From assembly GCA_013316495.1 (NCBI GenBank), contig WSMP01000007.1:1-29277 (forward strand): DNA of 29,277 bases, read 5' to 3'. The position numbers and the translations under genes are program-made. Under the pieces are notes generated by a model. That model saw nothing but the letters and a program-made list of their open reading frames with translations, ran no database searches and was not told the DNA's origin. This DNA comes from Angelakisella sp. (GTDB taxonomy: Bacteria > Bacillota > Clostridia > Oscillospirales > Ruminococcaceae). This document shows positions 1 to 6,918 of the stretch, in pieces; the first letter of the stretch is position 1, and every line of letters starts with the position of its first letter.

Positions 1-215
1 ATACCACGCCTATGCAGTTCCATTGTGATCCGGCGGTAGCCATAGCGCCCCTTGTTTTCGTGGTATATGGTTGTAATCTCTGCCTTTGCTGCCTCGTATT
101 TGTCTGGAAGACCCATCCGTTTCAAATGGTAGTAGAATGTTGCCCGAGGCAGTTGAGCGACGGAAAGCAGAATTTCCAGTTTGTGTTTTTGCCTCAGTTT
201 TTGAACTACCTGCGT
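1..215 (-). CDS. IS3-family transposase OrfB, N-terminal part (partial)
   Basis: The minus-strand frame -1 relative to orfA encodes, from the end of orfA, KTQVVQKLRQKHKLEILL and later ATFYYHLKRMG and ENKGRYGYRRITMEL. This is the typical N-terminal region of the IS3/IS150 OrfB integrase (HTH_21-like segment ahead of the DDE rve domain). The DDE catalytic residues would be beyond base 1. There is no good start codon, as expected for a protein made as an OrfAB fusion by -1 frameshifting on the A-rich run at 215-220. Coding of the visible part is uninterrupted. Confidence 0.8.
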
Positions 216-556
216 TTTTTCTGCTGGCGTCGCTCGTTTTCCAAAACCAAGGCTTGCAAGTTTTTTAGGTAATCATTTTCTGCCCGCAGTCGCTGTACCT
301 CTGCCAGTAGATCTTCCTCCACCTCTGGCTTCAATCCTTTGCGGCGACCTTCCTTACTGCCACGTCCTCGCCGCTCCAGCCGAAATCCTTCTGGCCCTTC
401 CTCCAGATAGATACGCTCCCAGGCTGTAATCCGGCTACGTACTACCCCAAAGCGTCGTTCCGTTTCATGGTAACTTAACTTTTCCTTTTGCATTGTTTCT
501 ACAACCTGTTGCTTGAATTCTGGCGTATATCGCTTATTCGGTATTCCTTTTGGCAT
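206..556 (-). CDS. IS3-family transposase OrfA (helix-turn-helix)
   Basis: A protein of 116 residues beginning MPKGIPNKRYTPEFKQQVV, with an N-terminal helix-turn-helix of the HTH_Tnp_1/IS3 OrfA type (FGVVRSRITAWERIYLEEG) and a C-terminal leucine-zipper-like helix (LLAEVQRLRAENDYLKNL) used for multimerisation. OrfA binds the IS ends and, fused to OrfB, makes the active transposase. An in-frame GTG at 571 gives a 5-residue longer form, but it lies inside an inverted repeat; the ATG at 556 is preferred because the family normally starts MPKG. The last codons include two AAA lysine codons where -1 slippage would enter orfB. Confidence 0.85.
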   Translation of the reverse strand: MPKGIPNKRYTPEFKQQVVETMQKEKLSYHETERRFGVVRSRITAWERIYLEEGPEGFRLERRGRGSKEGRRKGLKPEVEEDLLAEVQRLRAENDYLKNLQALVLENERRQQKKRR

Positions 557-562
557 AATGAT

Positions 563-611
563 GCACCCCACTTGTTAGTAGTATACCATACTTGTCTAAC
601 AAATGGGGTGC
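563..611. repeat. Inverted repeat at IS left end
   Basis: GCACCCCACTTGTTAG (563-578) and CTAACAAATGGGGTGC (596-611) pair at 15 of 16 positions around a 17-nt spacer. The right arm is part of the IS terminal repeat; the left arm is a second, inward-facing copy that overlaps the upstream alternative GTG start of orfA. In IS3 elements such near-end repeats can bind OrfA or hide the start region in mRNA; which applies here is not known. Confidence 0.6.
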
Positions 612-662
612 AGTTCATCAAGGGACAGGAGCGCTTTTTCTAACAATAATAAGGAAAATCCA

Positions 663-2255
663 TCAGGCGACAGGGCCGGAAACCGCCCCGTCCTTCATCA
701 GCTTATACTCCATGGAATCCCGCAGGGCCTGCCAGCTGGCGTCGATAATATCCGCCGAGCAGCCCACCGTGGTCCAGGTGGAGACCCCGTCGGTGGATTC
801 GATGAGCACCCGGACGATGGCGGCGGTGGCCCTGTGCCCCTCCATCACCCGCACCTTGTAGTCGATAAGGCGCACCTGGGAAAGGCAGGGGTAAAAGACC
901 TCCAGGGCTTTCCGCAGGGCGATATCCAGGGCGTGGACCGGGCCATCCCCCTCGGCGGAGGTCATCTCGATGCTCTCCCCCACCCGCACCTTGACGATGG
1001 CGGAGCAGCACCGCTCCACGTTCACCGCCGGCTGCTCCCCCAGGGTCTTGAAATATTCCAGGTCAAAGGCCGGGCGGTATTTTCCCAGCTGCTTTAAGGC
1101 GAAAAGCTCAAAGCTGGCGGCGGCGGATTCAAAGGCAAAGCCCTGGTACTCCAGGCCCTTGAGCTTTTCAATAAGCTCCGCCGTCACCTGGCTGTCCCGT
1201 GTGATGGAGCTATCCAGAGCTGCTATTTTACCGGCGATGGCGGTGCGCCCGGCAAATTCCGAAAGAAGGATTTGCCGCCGGTTCCCCACCGATTCCGGGG
1301 TGATGTGCTCGAAGGAAAGGGTGTTTTTCGCCACCCCGTCCACGTGCATCCCCCCCTTGTGGGCAAAGGCGCTGCGCCCCACATAGGGCATATTGGGGGA
1401 AAGCACCAGGTTGGTCACCTGGGCGATGTACCGGGCGGTTTTCCCCAGGCGCACCAGCTTGTCCTCCGGGATGCAGCGGTAGCCCTTTTTCATCTGGAGA
1501 TTGGGGATGATGGTGGAAAGGTTGGTGTTGCCGCACCGCTCCCCAAAGCCGATGTAGGTGCCCTGGACCTGGGAGGCCCCCGCCTCCACCGCCGCCATGG
1601 CGGCAGCCACAGCGCAGCCGGTGTCGTTGTGGGCGTGGATGCCCACCGGCACCCCCAAAAGCTCCACCATTTCCTGGGTGACGCGGCCTATCTCCTCCGG
1701 GAAGGTGCCGCCGTTGGTATCGCAGAGGACGATGCGGTCCGCCCCGGCGTCCCGCGCCGCCAATACCGCCTGGCGGGCAAAATCCGGGTCGCTTTTGTAG
1801 CCATCAAAGAAGTGCTCTGCATCAAACACCACCTGCCGCCCCTGCTCCTTTAAAAAGGAGACGGTGTCCCGAATCATCCGCAGGTTTTCCGGCAGGGTGG
1901 TGCGCAGCACATCCCGGACGTGGAGATCCCAGCTTTTCCCAAAGATGGCCACCCACCGGGTCCCGGCGGAAAGGAGGGCGGCGCAGCCCTCGTCCCGCTC
2001 CACCGGGGTGTCCTTCTTCCGGGTGGAGCCGAAGGCTACCAGCTGGGTCTGGCCCAGCTCCAGCTCCCCGGCCCGGCGGAAAAACTCCATATCCTTGGGG
2101 TTGGAGCCGGGGTTCCCCGCCTCGATGAAGGCGATACCCAGCTTGCAGAGCTTCTGGGCGATGTTCAGCTTGTCCTCCAGGGAAAAGCTGATGCCCTCCC
2201 CCTGGGCCCCGTCCCGGAGGGTGGTATCAAATATCTCAATGGTTCTGGGCTTCAT
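663..2255 (-). CDS. cimA: (R)-citramalate synthase
   Basis: 530 residues, the usual length for citramalate synthases of the LeuA-like DRE-TIM metallolyase family. It would condense pyruvate with acetyl-CoA to give (R)-citramalate, the first step of the threonine-independent isoleucine route, in the cytoplasm. The N-terminus has the signature TTLRDGAQGEGISFS (catalytic Arg/Asp), then AFIEAGNPGSNPKD, typical of CimA rather than LeuA (which has EAGFP.SSP), and the metal-binding HAHNDTGCAVA. A C-terminal LeuA dimer/regulatory domain follows (about residues 390-520), suggesting feedback control by isoleucine. It is the last gene of the minus-strand group, 17 bp after a membrane-protein gene, and is followed by an IS element. 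No terminator is visible after it. Confidence 0.92.
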   Translation of the reverse strand: MKPRTIEIFDTTLRDGAQGEGISFSLEDKLNIAQKLCKLGIAFIEAGNPGSNPKDMEFFRRAGELELGQTQLVAFGSTRKKDTPVERDEGCAALLSAGTRWVAIFGKSWDLHVRDVLRTTLPENLRMIRDTVSFLKEQGRQVVFDAEHFFDGYKSDPDFARQAVLAARDAGADRIVLCDTNGGTFPEEIGRVTQEMVELLGVPVGIHAHNDTGCAVAAAMAAVEAGASQVQGTYIGFGERCGNTNLSTIIPNLQMKKGYRCIPEDKLVRLGKTARYIAQVTNLVLSPNMPYVGRSAFAHKGGMHVDGVAKNTLSFEHITPESVGNRRQILLSEFAGRTAIAGKIAALDSSITRDSQVTAELIEKLKGLEYQGFAFESAAASFELFALKQLGKYRPAFDLEYFKTLGEQPAVNVERCCSAIVKVRVGESIEMTSAEGDGPVHALDIALRKALEVFYPCLSQVRLIDYKVRVMEGHRATAAIVRVLIESTDGVSTWTTVGCSADIIDASWQALRDSMEYKLMKDGAVSGPVA

Positions 2256-2272
2256 GGAAAACAGCCCTCCTT

Positions 2273-2713
2273 CTAAAGGTCCGAAGATTCGGTCCGCCTC
2301 CGCTTGGCGGCAAAATACCAGGCCAGCCAGCTTATTCCAGCAAAAACCGCAATGTGAAGCAGGAGGTTGGGGAGGGTGAAGTTATAGGTGTTGGACACCT
2401 CCCCCCATTCCAGGAGGTAACGGCCCCCCAGCCCTACAAAGGTCAGGGCTAACGTCACCAGCAGGACGAAGACACCGCCCCTGGCCGGGAAAAGCGCCGC
2501 GAAAAATCCCCCCGCCAACACGGCACAGCAAAACACCGTGGAAAAATTTATGGCGGTGATGAGAAAGGTCCACTCTTTATTTAAGTTATAGACCGGAAAG
2601 CCGGAGCAGTTGATGAAGACAATCAGCCCCAGCGCCAGCAGGCGGGCAAGCCTTTGGCGGCGGCCATCGTTTTTTTCCGTTTCCTTCAATGGATATCCCT
2701 CCATTTCTATCAT
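2273..2713 (-). CDS. Small integral membrane protein, unknown function
   Basis: 146 residues. After a basic N-terminus (KNDGRRQRLARLL) there are four hydrophobic segments at about residues 26-42, 51-74, 79-98 and 115-133, ending in a positively charged cytoplasmic tail (AAKRRRTESS). I recognise no family motif. It lies 12 bp downstream of a degenerate GIY-YIG protein gene and 17 bp upstream of cimA, so it is probably co-transcribed. It may start at the ATG at 2704 (MEGYPL) rather than 2713. Function cannot be inferred from the sequence. Confidence 0.7.
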   Translation of the reverse strand: MIEMEGYPLKETEKNDGRRQRLARLLALGLIVFINCSGFPVYNLNKEWTFLITAINFSTVFCCAVLAGGFFAALFPARGGVFVLLVTLALTFVGLGGRYLLEWGEVSNTYNFTLPNLLLHIAVFAGISWLAWYFAAKRRRTESSDL

Positions 2714-2725
2714 CCAGCCCGTCGT

Positions 2726-3097
2726 TCACCGTCTGCCAGGCCGCATCTGCTTGGCCTCCGGGTATTCCTCCATGCACATTAAAAACAGCAGCTCCAAATC
2801 GTCGCCATGGTCCTCGTCCCGCTCCTTGTAGTCCAGCTTTTTCAGCAGCGACCACTGGAAGGAATCGGGGTCATCGGTAAATGCCTTCTGCATTTCGCGA
2901 TTGGGCCAGGCGCCCAGCTTTAGCTGAAACAAAGTGCCGTTATAGTCCGCCTTGGCGTCGGTGGAAATTGCAATCCACATTTTTTCGCCGCTTTGCCAGC
3001 AAACAATCCCCATATCTGGCTTGCGCTGGTCGAACTGCTCCCGAAGCGCCTTTTTCTTCTCTCGTTCCATAAAAACAAATTCCTTCTGCGGGTTCAC
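2726..3097 (-). CDS. GIY-YIG-family-like protein with degenerate active site
   Basis: 123 residues. The pattern MGIVCWQSG...KMWIAIST, followed by LFQLKLGAWPNREMQKAF and the acidic tail DEDHGDDLELLFLMCMEEY, matches the layout of small Bacillota GIY-YIG proteins (GIY then YIG, then a FELKLGSH.NKELQ-type segment). Here GIY has become GIV and YIG has become WIA, and the catalytic Arg expected about 10 residues on is absent, so nuclease activity is doubtful. Its start overlaps the stop of the ankyrin gene by 4 bp (ATGA), implying translational coupling. The internal ATG at 3070 (MEREKKK) is an alternative start. Family call is by pattern only. Confidence 0.6.
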   Translation of the reverse strand: MNPQKEFVFMEREKKKALREQFDQRKPDMGIVCWQSGEKMWIAISTDAKADYNGTLFQLKLGAWPNREMQKAFTDDPDSFQWSLLKKLDYKERDEDHGDDLELLFLMCMEEYPEAKQMRPGRR

Positions 3098-4182
3098 CGC
3101 TTATAATCCGCCTCCAGGGGCGGCAAGGGATCCGGGTTCTGCTGGACCCAGGCCACCGCGCAGGCGCACAGGGCCTTGCAGAGGAAGTCGTCGATGCGGC
3201 CCGCGTCCCCGGCGGCGGTCAGAAGGCCGGTGAGGGCCTCCGCCGCCTGGATGTCGTCCTGGGAAAAGGCATTGCCCAGGCGGACATACTGGGGGAAGGC
3301 CCGGAGCATTTTCCGGAAGTCCTCGTCCCAGTTGATGCCGCCGTTGCCCATCAGCTCGTTCTCGATGCGGCCCGCAATGCGGATAATCTCCCCCTGGGCG
3401 GTCTGGGCCCTTCCGTTGGGCGGGACCAGGAAGTCCCAAAGCTGCTGGAACTGGGCCTCCTCCCCGGTTTCGGTCACCAGGATGGGGGACACTCCGTCGT
3501 GGAAGGGGACCTCCCCGGCGGGGGCGACATCAAAGAGCCTATAAAGTTTTTCCATGCCTTCCGTCTGGCTGCGGAGAAATGCCGGGTCTTTGATCCCCCG
3601 CTTGTCCCGCTGGAACTGCTCCGCCGATCTCCGCAGATATTCCCGGCAGCGGCCGGTGATCTCCGCCCCCCGGTCCAAAAGGAGGGTGCACATGGCCAGC
3701 AGCTCCTGATAGGGCAGGCGGTCCTGGGCGAGGGTCTTTTCCAGGGGCGTCTGATAGCCGGGCCAGTCGATCCGGTCGGACCGGACATTCACATCCACCC
3801 CGGCATCCAGCAAGGCCCGGACCGCGTCTAGCCGCCCGTAGAGCGCCGCCAGGTGCAGGGGGGTGACGCCGAAGTCATCGGCTACATCCACCCTGGCCCC
3901 CAGGTCGATGAGAAGCTGCACATTCCCCTGCCAGGCGGCGGCCTGGCTAAAGATGGGGGTCTTGTTGTAGTAGTCCTTAAAGTTCACATCGGCCCCCTGC
4001 TCTTTGGCCCAAAGGGCGATCTCCCTGGGCAGGGGCGACAGGGAAAAGATATTGGAGCCATATTTGACGCTGGTGAGGGCGTTTGGCTCGCACCGGGAAA
4101 GCTGCTCCTTTATGACCTCGATATTCCCGCTTTCCAAAAGGCCCCCAATCTCCTTCGGAAGGGTTTTCCGCTTCTTTCCCAT
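3094..4182 (-). CDS. Ankyrin-repeat protein
   Basis: 362 residues. Residues about 39-175 hold ankyrin repeats, clearest in DDFGVTPLHLAALYGRLDAV followed by RALLDAGVDVNVR; flanking units are NKTPIFSQAAAWQGNVQLLI and YQTPLEKTLAQ. The C-terminal ~180 residues are not ankyrin and contain LWDFLVPPNGRAQTAQGEII and NGGINWDEDFRKML, a conserved-looking module I have seen attached to ankyrin proteins of Clostridia but whose role is unknown. No signal peptide or membrane helix. It is probably a cytoplasmic protein-binding scaffold, translationally coupled to the downstream GIY-YIG-like gene (ATGA overlap) and 36 bp after the YdeI-like gene. Confidence 0.85.
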   Translation of the reverse strand: MGKKRKTLPKEIGGLLESGNIEVIKEQLSRCEPNALTSVKYGSNIFSLSPLPREIALWAKEQGADVNFKDYYNKTPIFSQAAAWQGNVQLLIDLGARVDVADDFGVTPLHLAALYGRLDAVRALLDAGVDVNVRSDRIDWPGYQTPLEKTLAQDRLPYQELLAMCTLLLDRGAEITGRCREYLRRSAEQFQRDKRGIKDPAFLRSQTEGMEKLYRLFDVAPAGEVPFHDGVSPILVTETGEEAQFQQLWDFLVPPNGRAQTAQGEIIRIAGRIENELMGNGGINWDEDFRKMLRAFPQYVRLGNAFSQDDIQAAEALTGLLTAAGDAGRIDDFLCKALCACAVAWVQQNPDPLPPLEADYKR

Positions 4183-4218
4183 AGCTCCTCCTTTTCATCA
4201 TCACTAGCGTCCAAGCGG

Positions 4219-4782
4219 TCACATGGGCCGCAGATTTTTATTCAGCCGGTCCACCAGCCAGGCCAGGCGCTTTTCCCGCCCGGCTTCGGTCTTTGCGTCG
4301 AAGTAGGCGCGGGCGTAGGTCTTTTTCACCGATGGAGGCATAGCCTGGAAGTTGGCGCAGGCAGGCTCCCGGCCCTCCAGCAGCGCCAAAAGTTGGGCCA
4401 CCTGATCTTCCGACACCGTCACCATCGGGTCCGGGGCGTCCCACTGGCCGTTTTCTTTGGCCTCTGCAATCTTCTCCCGGCCCAAATCGGTCATCAGCCC
4501 CTTCTCCTCCAGCTTCTGGACCAGGGCCTTGTTCTTTTCGGACCACTTGCTTTTTGCCCTGCGCAGGGAAAAATACTTTTTGTAGGCTGTCTCGCCCATG
4601 CTCTGCATCTGTCCGTCAATCCACCCGAAGCAGAGGGCTTCCTCCAGGGCCTCCCCCGCCTTGAGGGTCTTCGGTCCCCCGGCCTTGCCGAATAATAGCC
4701 AAACGCCGCCGCTGGAGCGGCTGTTTTCGGTGAGCCAGGCCCGGAATTCTTTCCGGCCGGCAAATTGCAGTAAATCGTCCAT
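4219..4782 (-). CDS. YdeI/OmpD-associated family protein
   Basis: 187 residues with the family hallmarks SGGVWLLFGKAG, EALCFGWIDGQMQS, KYFSLRRAKSKWSEKNK and, near the C-terminus, MPPSVKKTYARAYFDAKTEAGREKRLAWLV. This domain family is widespread, soluble and poorly understood; some members are linked to resistance to antimicrobial peptides or bacteriocins, but the mechanism is unknown. The gene starts 13 bp after the leuA stop, with a GAGATA-type weak ribosome-binding site, and is very likely co-transcribed with leuA. Nothing suggests a role in amino-acid synthesis. Confidence 0.85.
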   Translation of the reverse strand: MDDLLQFAGRKEFRAWLTENSRSSGGVWLLFGKAGGPKTLKAGEALEEALCFGWIDGQMQSMGETAYKKYFSLRRAKSKWSEKNKALVQKLEEKGLMTDLGREKIAEAKENGQWDAPDPMVTVSEDQVAQLLALLEGREPACANFQAMPPSVKKTYARAYFDAKTEAGREKRLAWLVDRLNKNLRPM

Positions 4783-4795
4783 GGAATATCTCCTC

Positions 4796-6307
4796 TCACT
4801 GGGCGATGATCTTATTCACCGCGTTGAGGTACGCCTTGAGGCTGGCCTCAAAAATATCGGTGGAAAGGCCCCGGCCGGTGACGGTGTGGTTACCCTGGCG
4901 GAGCTTCACCACCACCTCGCCCTGGGCGTCCTCCCCTTCGGTGACCGAATGGATGCTGTAGTTCACCAGCTGGAAGCCCACCTTGACAATGCGGTCAATG
5001 GCTTTAAAGGCGGCGTCGATGGGGCCGTCCCCGCGGGCCACATGCTCCATCTCCTCCCCATCTCGAAGGAGCTTCACCACTGCGGTGGCGGAGATGACGG
5101 TGCCGCTGTTGACCACAAAGCTATGGAGCTTGTAGGTCTCCGGGATGGTGTATCCCGCCGCCCCAACGATGGCTTCAATATCCTTGTTGGTCACCGTCTT
5201 CTTCCGGTCCGCCAGGGCCAAAAAGCGGGTGAAGGCCCTTTCCAGCAGCTCGCCAGGGAGGGTATAGCCCAGCTCCTCCACCCGCTGAATAAAGGCGTGC
5301 TTGCCGGAGTGCTTCCCCAGCACCAGGTCGTTATCGTAGATGCCGATGGTCTCCGGGGACATAATCTCGTAGGTGAGGGGGTTTTTCAGCACCCCGTGCT
5401 GGTGGATGCCCGCCTCGTGGTTAAAGGCGTTGCGGCCCACCACCGGCTTGTTGGGGGGTATCTTTTGGCCGATAACGGTGGAGACCAGGCGGCAGGTGCG
5501 GTAAATCTGTCGGAGGTTGATGCCGGTTTGGGCCTGGTACAGCTGGCCTCTGGTATCCAGGGCCATGATGATCTCCTCCAAGGCAACGTTGCCGGCCCGC
5601 TCCCCAATGCCATTGATAGTGCCCTCCACCTGGTCGGCCCCGGCCCGAATGGCCGCCAGGGAGTTGGCTACCGCCATCCCCAAATCGTTGTGGCAATGGA
5701 CCGAAAGGGTGACCGGGCTGCCGTCCTTCTTCCGGTGGAGGTTTTCCCGCAGCCAGGCAATAAGCTCCCCCATCTCCTCCGGGGTAATATACCCCACCGT
5801 GTCCGGGACATTGATGGTGGAGGCTCCGGCATCCACGGCGGTGTTCAGGGCGGTGAGGAGAAATTCCCGGTCGCTGCGGGTGGCGTCCTCGGCGGAAAAT
5901 TCCACATCCCCGCAGCGGGTGCAGGCGTAGGCCACGCTTTCTGCAATCATCTCCAGAGCCTTTTCCCTGGTGATGTTTAGCTTTTCCCGCAGGTGCAGGT
6001 CGCTGGTGGCGATAAAGATATGAAGCCGGGGCTTTTTGGCAGGCTCCAGGGCCTTGGCTGCCGCCTCCACATCCCCCCGCACCGCCCGGCAAAGGGCGGC
6101 TACTGTGGTGTGGGTCAGGGCTTGGGCCACCTCCCGCACCGCCTGGGCGTCATCCGGGGAGGAGACAGGAAAACCTGCCTCAACAACATCCACCCCCAGC
6201 CGCTCCAGCTGGCGGGCCAGCTCCAGCTTTTCCCTGGGGTTCATGGTACAGCCAGGGGCCTGCTCTCCGTCCCGGAGGGTGGTATCGAAAATCTTAATTT
6301 TCCGCAT
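4796..6307 (-). CDS. leuA: 2-isopropylmalate synthase
   Basis: 503 residues, typical for bacterial LeuA. It condenses 2-oxoisovalerate with acetyl-CoA, the first committed step of leucine synthesis. Signature motifs are FDTTLRDGEQAPGC at the N-terminus, VVEAGFPVSSPDD, the metal-binding SVHCHNDLGMAVANS, ERAGNVALEEI and GRNAFNHEAGIHQHGVLKN; the C-terminal LeuA dimer domain (about 370-500) would carry leucine feedback inhibition. Start ATG at 6307 is preceded by GAAGGAGG. Leader length from the likely -10 is only about 35 nt and no T-box, leucine-rich leader peptide or attenuator is visible. It is the first gene of the minus-strand group that ends with cimA. Confidence 0.95.
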   Translation of the reverse strand: MRKIKIFDTTLRDGEQAPGCTMNPREKLELARQLERLGVDVVEAGFPVSSPDDAQAVREVAQALTHTTVAALCRAVRGDVEAAAKALEPAKKPRLHIFIATSDLHLREKLNITREKALEMIAESVAYACTRCGDVEFSAEDATRSDREFLLTALNTAVDAGASTINVPDTVGYITPEEMGELIAWLRENLHRKKDGSPVTLSVHCHNDLGMAVANSLAAIRAGADQVEGTINGIGERAGNVALEEIIMALDTRGQLYQAQTGINLRQIYRTCRLVSTVIGQKIPPNKPVVGRNAFNHEAGIHQHGVLKNPLTYEIMSPETIGIYDNDLVLGKHSGKHAFIQRVEELGYTLPGELLERAFTRFLALADRKKTVTNKDIEAIVGAAGYTIPETYKLHSFVVNSGTVISATAVVKLLRDGEEMEHVARGDGPIDAAFKAIDRIVKVGFQLVNYSIHSVTEGEDAQGEVVVKLRQGNHTVTGRGLSTDIFEASLKAYLNAVNKIIAQ

Positions 6308-6347
6308 GGAGTCGTTCCTCCTTCTCGTGTGGCCACTATACCCCGCT

Positions 6348-6356
6348 ATTGTAGCA
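6348..6356 (-). promoter_or_regulatory. Probable leuA promoter (extended -10)
   Basis: On the minus strand TGC-TACAAT forms an extended -10 element; no good -35 is visible 17 bp upstream. Transcription would begin about 35 nt before the leuA start codon. Confidence 0.5.
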
Positions 6357-6407
6357 TATCACCGGGAAAAAGGGAAGGGGCCGGGATTCCTCCAGGCAAA
6401 AAACACC

Positions 6408-6436
6408 TTGACAAAGGCGCCCCGATGATATATAAT
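6408..6436 (+). promoter_or_regulatory. Sigma-A type promoter of hicA-hicB
   Basis: TTGACA (6408-6413), a 17-bp spacer and TATAAT (6431-6436): an exact consensus promoter. The start of transcription would be near 6443. It drives the leader ORF and the toxin-antitoxin genes, divergently from leuA. Confidence 0.85.
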
Positions 6437-6489
6437 TATCTCAATACAGTAACTGAATATTAGTTGCAGAAAGGAGTATTTTTCGGTAT

Positions 6490-6555
6490 ATGACAAAAAA
6501 CGTCTCATTTGCAGTTCCTCCACCGGTGTTAGCAGCAGAGAAAGGGTTTGCATAG
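6490..6555 (+). CDS. Candidate 21-residue leader peptide upstream of hicA
   Basis: A short ORF begins at ATG 6490 (MTKNVSF...) and ends TAG at 6553-6555, one base before the likely TTG start of hicA (6557). A good Shine-Dalgarno, GAAAGGAG, ends at 6476, 13 nt before the ATG, which is longer than ideal. The peptide is Pro/Ala/Val-rich (VPPPVLAAEK) and resembles nothing I know. If translated, its termination at the hicA start could set toxin translation by re-initiation. It could also be a chance ORF. Confidence 0.35.
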   Translation: MTKNVSFAVPPPVLAAEKGFA

Positions 6556-6556
6556 G

Positions 6557-6805
6557 TTGGCAAAATCAGAAAAACTTAGGAAACGATTATACGAAATTCC
6601 AAAAGATTTCACCTACACAGAGGCCGCAACCCTTCTAAAGCAGCTGGGGTTTTCTCCATCCAACAAGGGTAAGACCTCCGGTTCACGGGTAAAATTTTTC
6701 CGGGAATCCGATCATCGTGTTATTTTGCTCCACAAGCCCCATCCAGGGGATGTTTTACCAGCTGCTTTTGTCCGCCAGCTAGCGGATTTTGTCAAGACCT
6801 TGTAA
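6557..6805 (+). CDS. hicA: HicA-family toxin (mRNA interferase-like)
   Basis: 82 residues from TTG 6557 (MAKSEKLRKRL). HicA toxins are small dsRBD-fold ribonucleases that cleave mRNA; they are neutralised by HicB. The fold signature is visible as FTYTEAATLLKQLGFSPSN, then GKTSGSRVKFF, and VILLHKPHPGDVL. The His of the classical GSHH motif is Arg here (GSRV); this subgroup instead keeps a later H-x-P-H-P motif. I chose TTG 6557 because GAGAAAGGG (6538-6546) sits 10 nt ahead; an in-frame TTG at 6548 is too close to that site. The gene is more AT-rich than its neighbours, consistent with horizontal transfer, and precedes the antitoxin gene as in most hicAB loci. Confidence 0.8.
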   Translation: MAKSEKLRKRLYEIPKDFTYTEAATLLKQLGFSPSNKGKTSGSRVKFFRESDHRVILLHKPHPGDVLPAAFVRQLADFVKTL

Positions 6806-6892
6806 CGGGCCGGCGGTAGGGCGATTAACCGTTTTTATTCTAGAAACAAAGTTCGAGTCAAGTTGAGATTATGAGAGAAATCACAGAGCCGA

Positions 6893-6907
6893 AATTCATT
6901 TTGAATT
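6893..6907. promoter_or_regulatory. Possible operator ahead of hicB
   Basis: AATTCA-TTT-TGAATT is a perfect 6-bp inverted repeat ending 11 bp before the hicB start codon, in the 113-bp hicA-hicB gap. HicB proteins with a ribbon-helix-helix domain bind short palindromes in their own promoter regions, so this is a candidate site. Being AT-rich, it could be chance. Confidence 0.3.
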
Positions 6908-6918
6908 GAATATTTATT

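Larger units (their letters stand above)
1..617 (-). mobile_element. IS3-family insertion sequence, left part (continues off the window)
   Basis: The element reads on the minus strand: its outer tip is at about 617, then orfA, then the beginning of orfB running off the window at base 1. The tip read inward on the minus strand is TGAACTGCACCCCATTTG, which resembles IS3/IS150-type terminal inverted repeats (TG...CACCCC). orfA and orfB have the usual IS3 arrangement with overlapping reading frames. The right end and therefore the target-site duplication are outside the window, so the insertion cannot be proven complete. It lies 45 bp beyond the cimA stop codon, so it may have displaced the original cimA terminator. 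Confidence 0.85.

Noticed and set aside
6308..6360. T-box or leucine attenuator ahead of leuA
   Set aside because: The region between the likely promoter and the start is only about 35 nt, with no leucine codon run and no terminator hairpin.
6871..6909. 12-codon ORF between hicA and hicB (start ATG 6871)
   Set aside because: Too short, without a ribosome-binding site, and ends in AT-rich sequence where short ORFs are expected.
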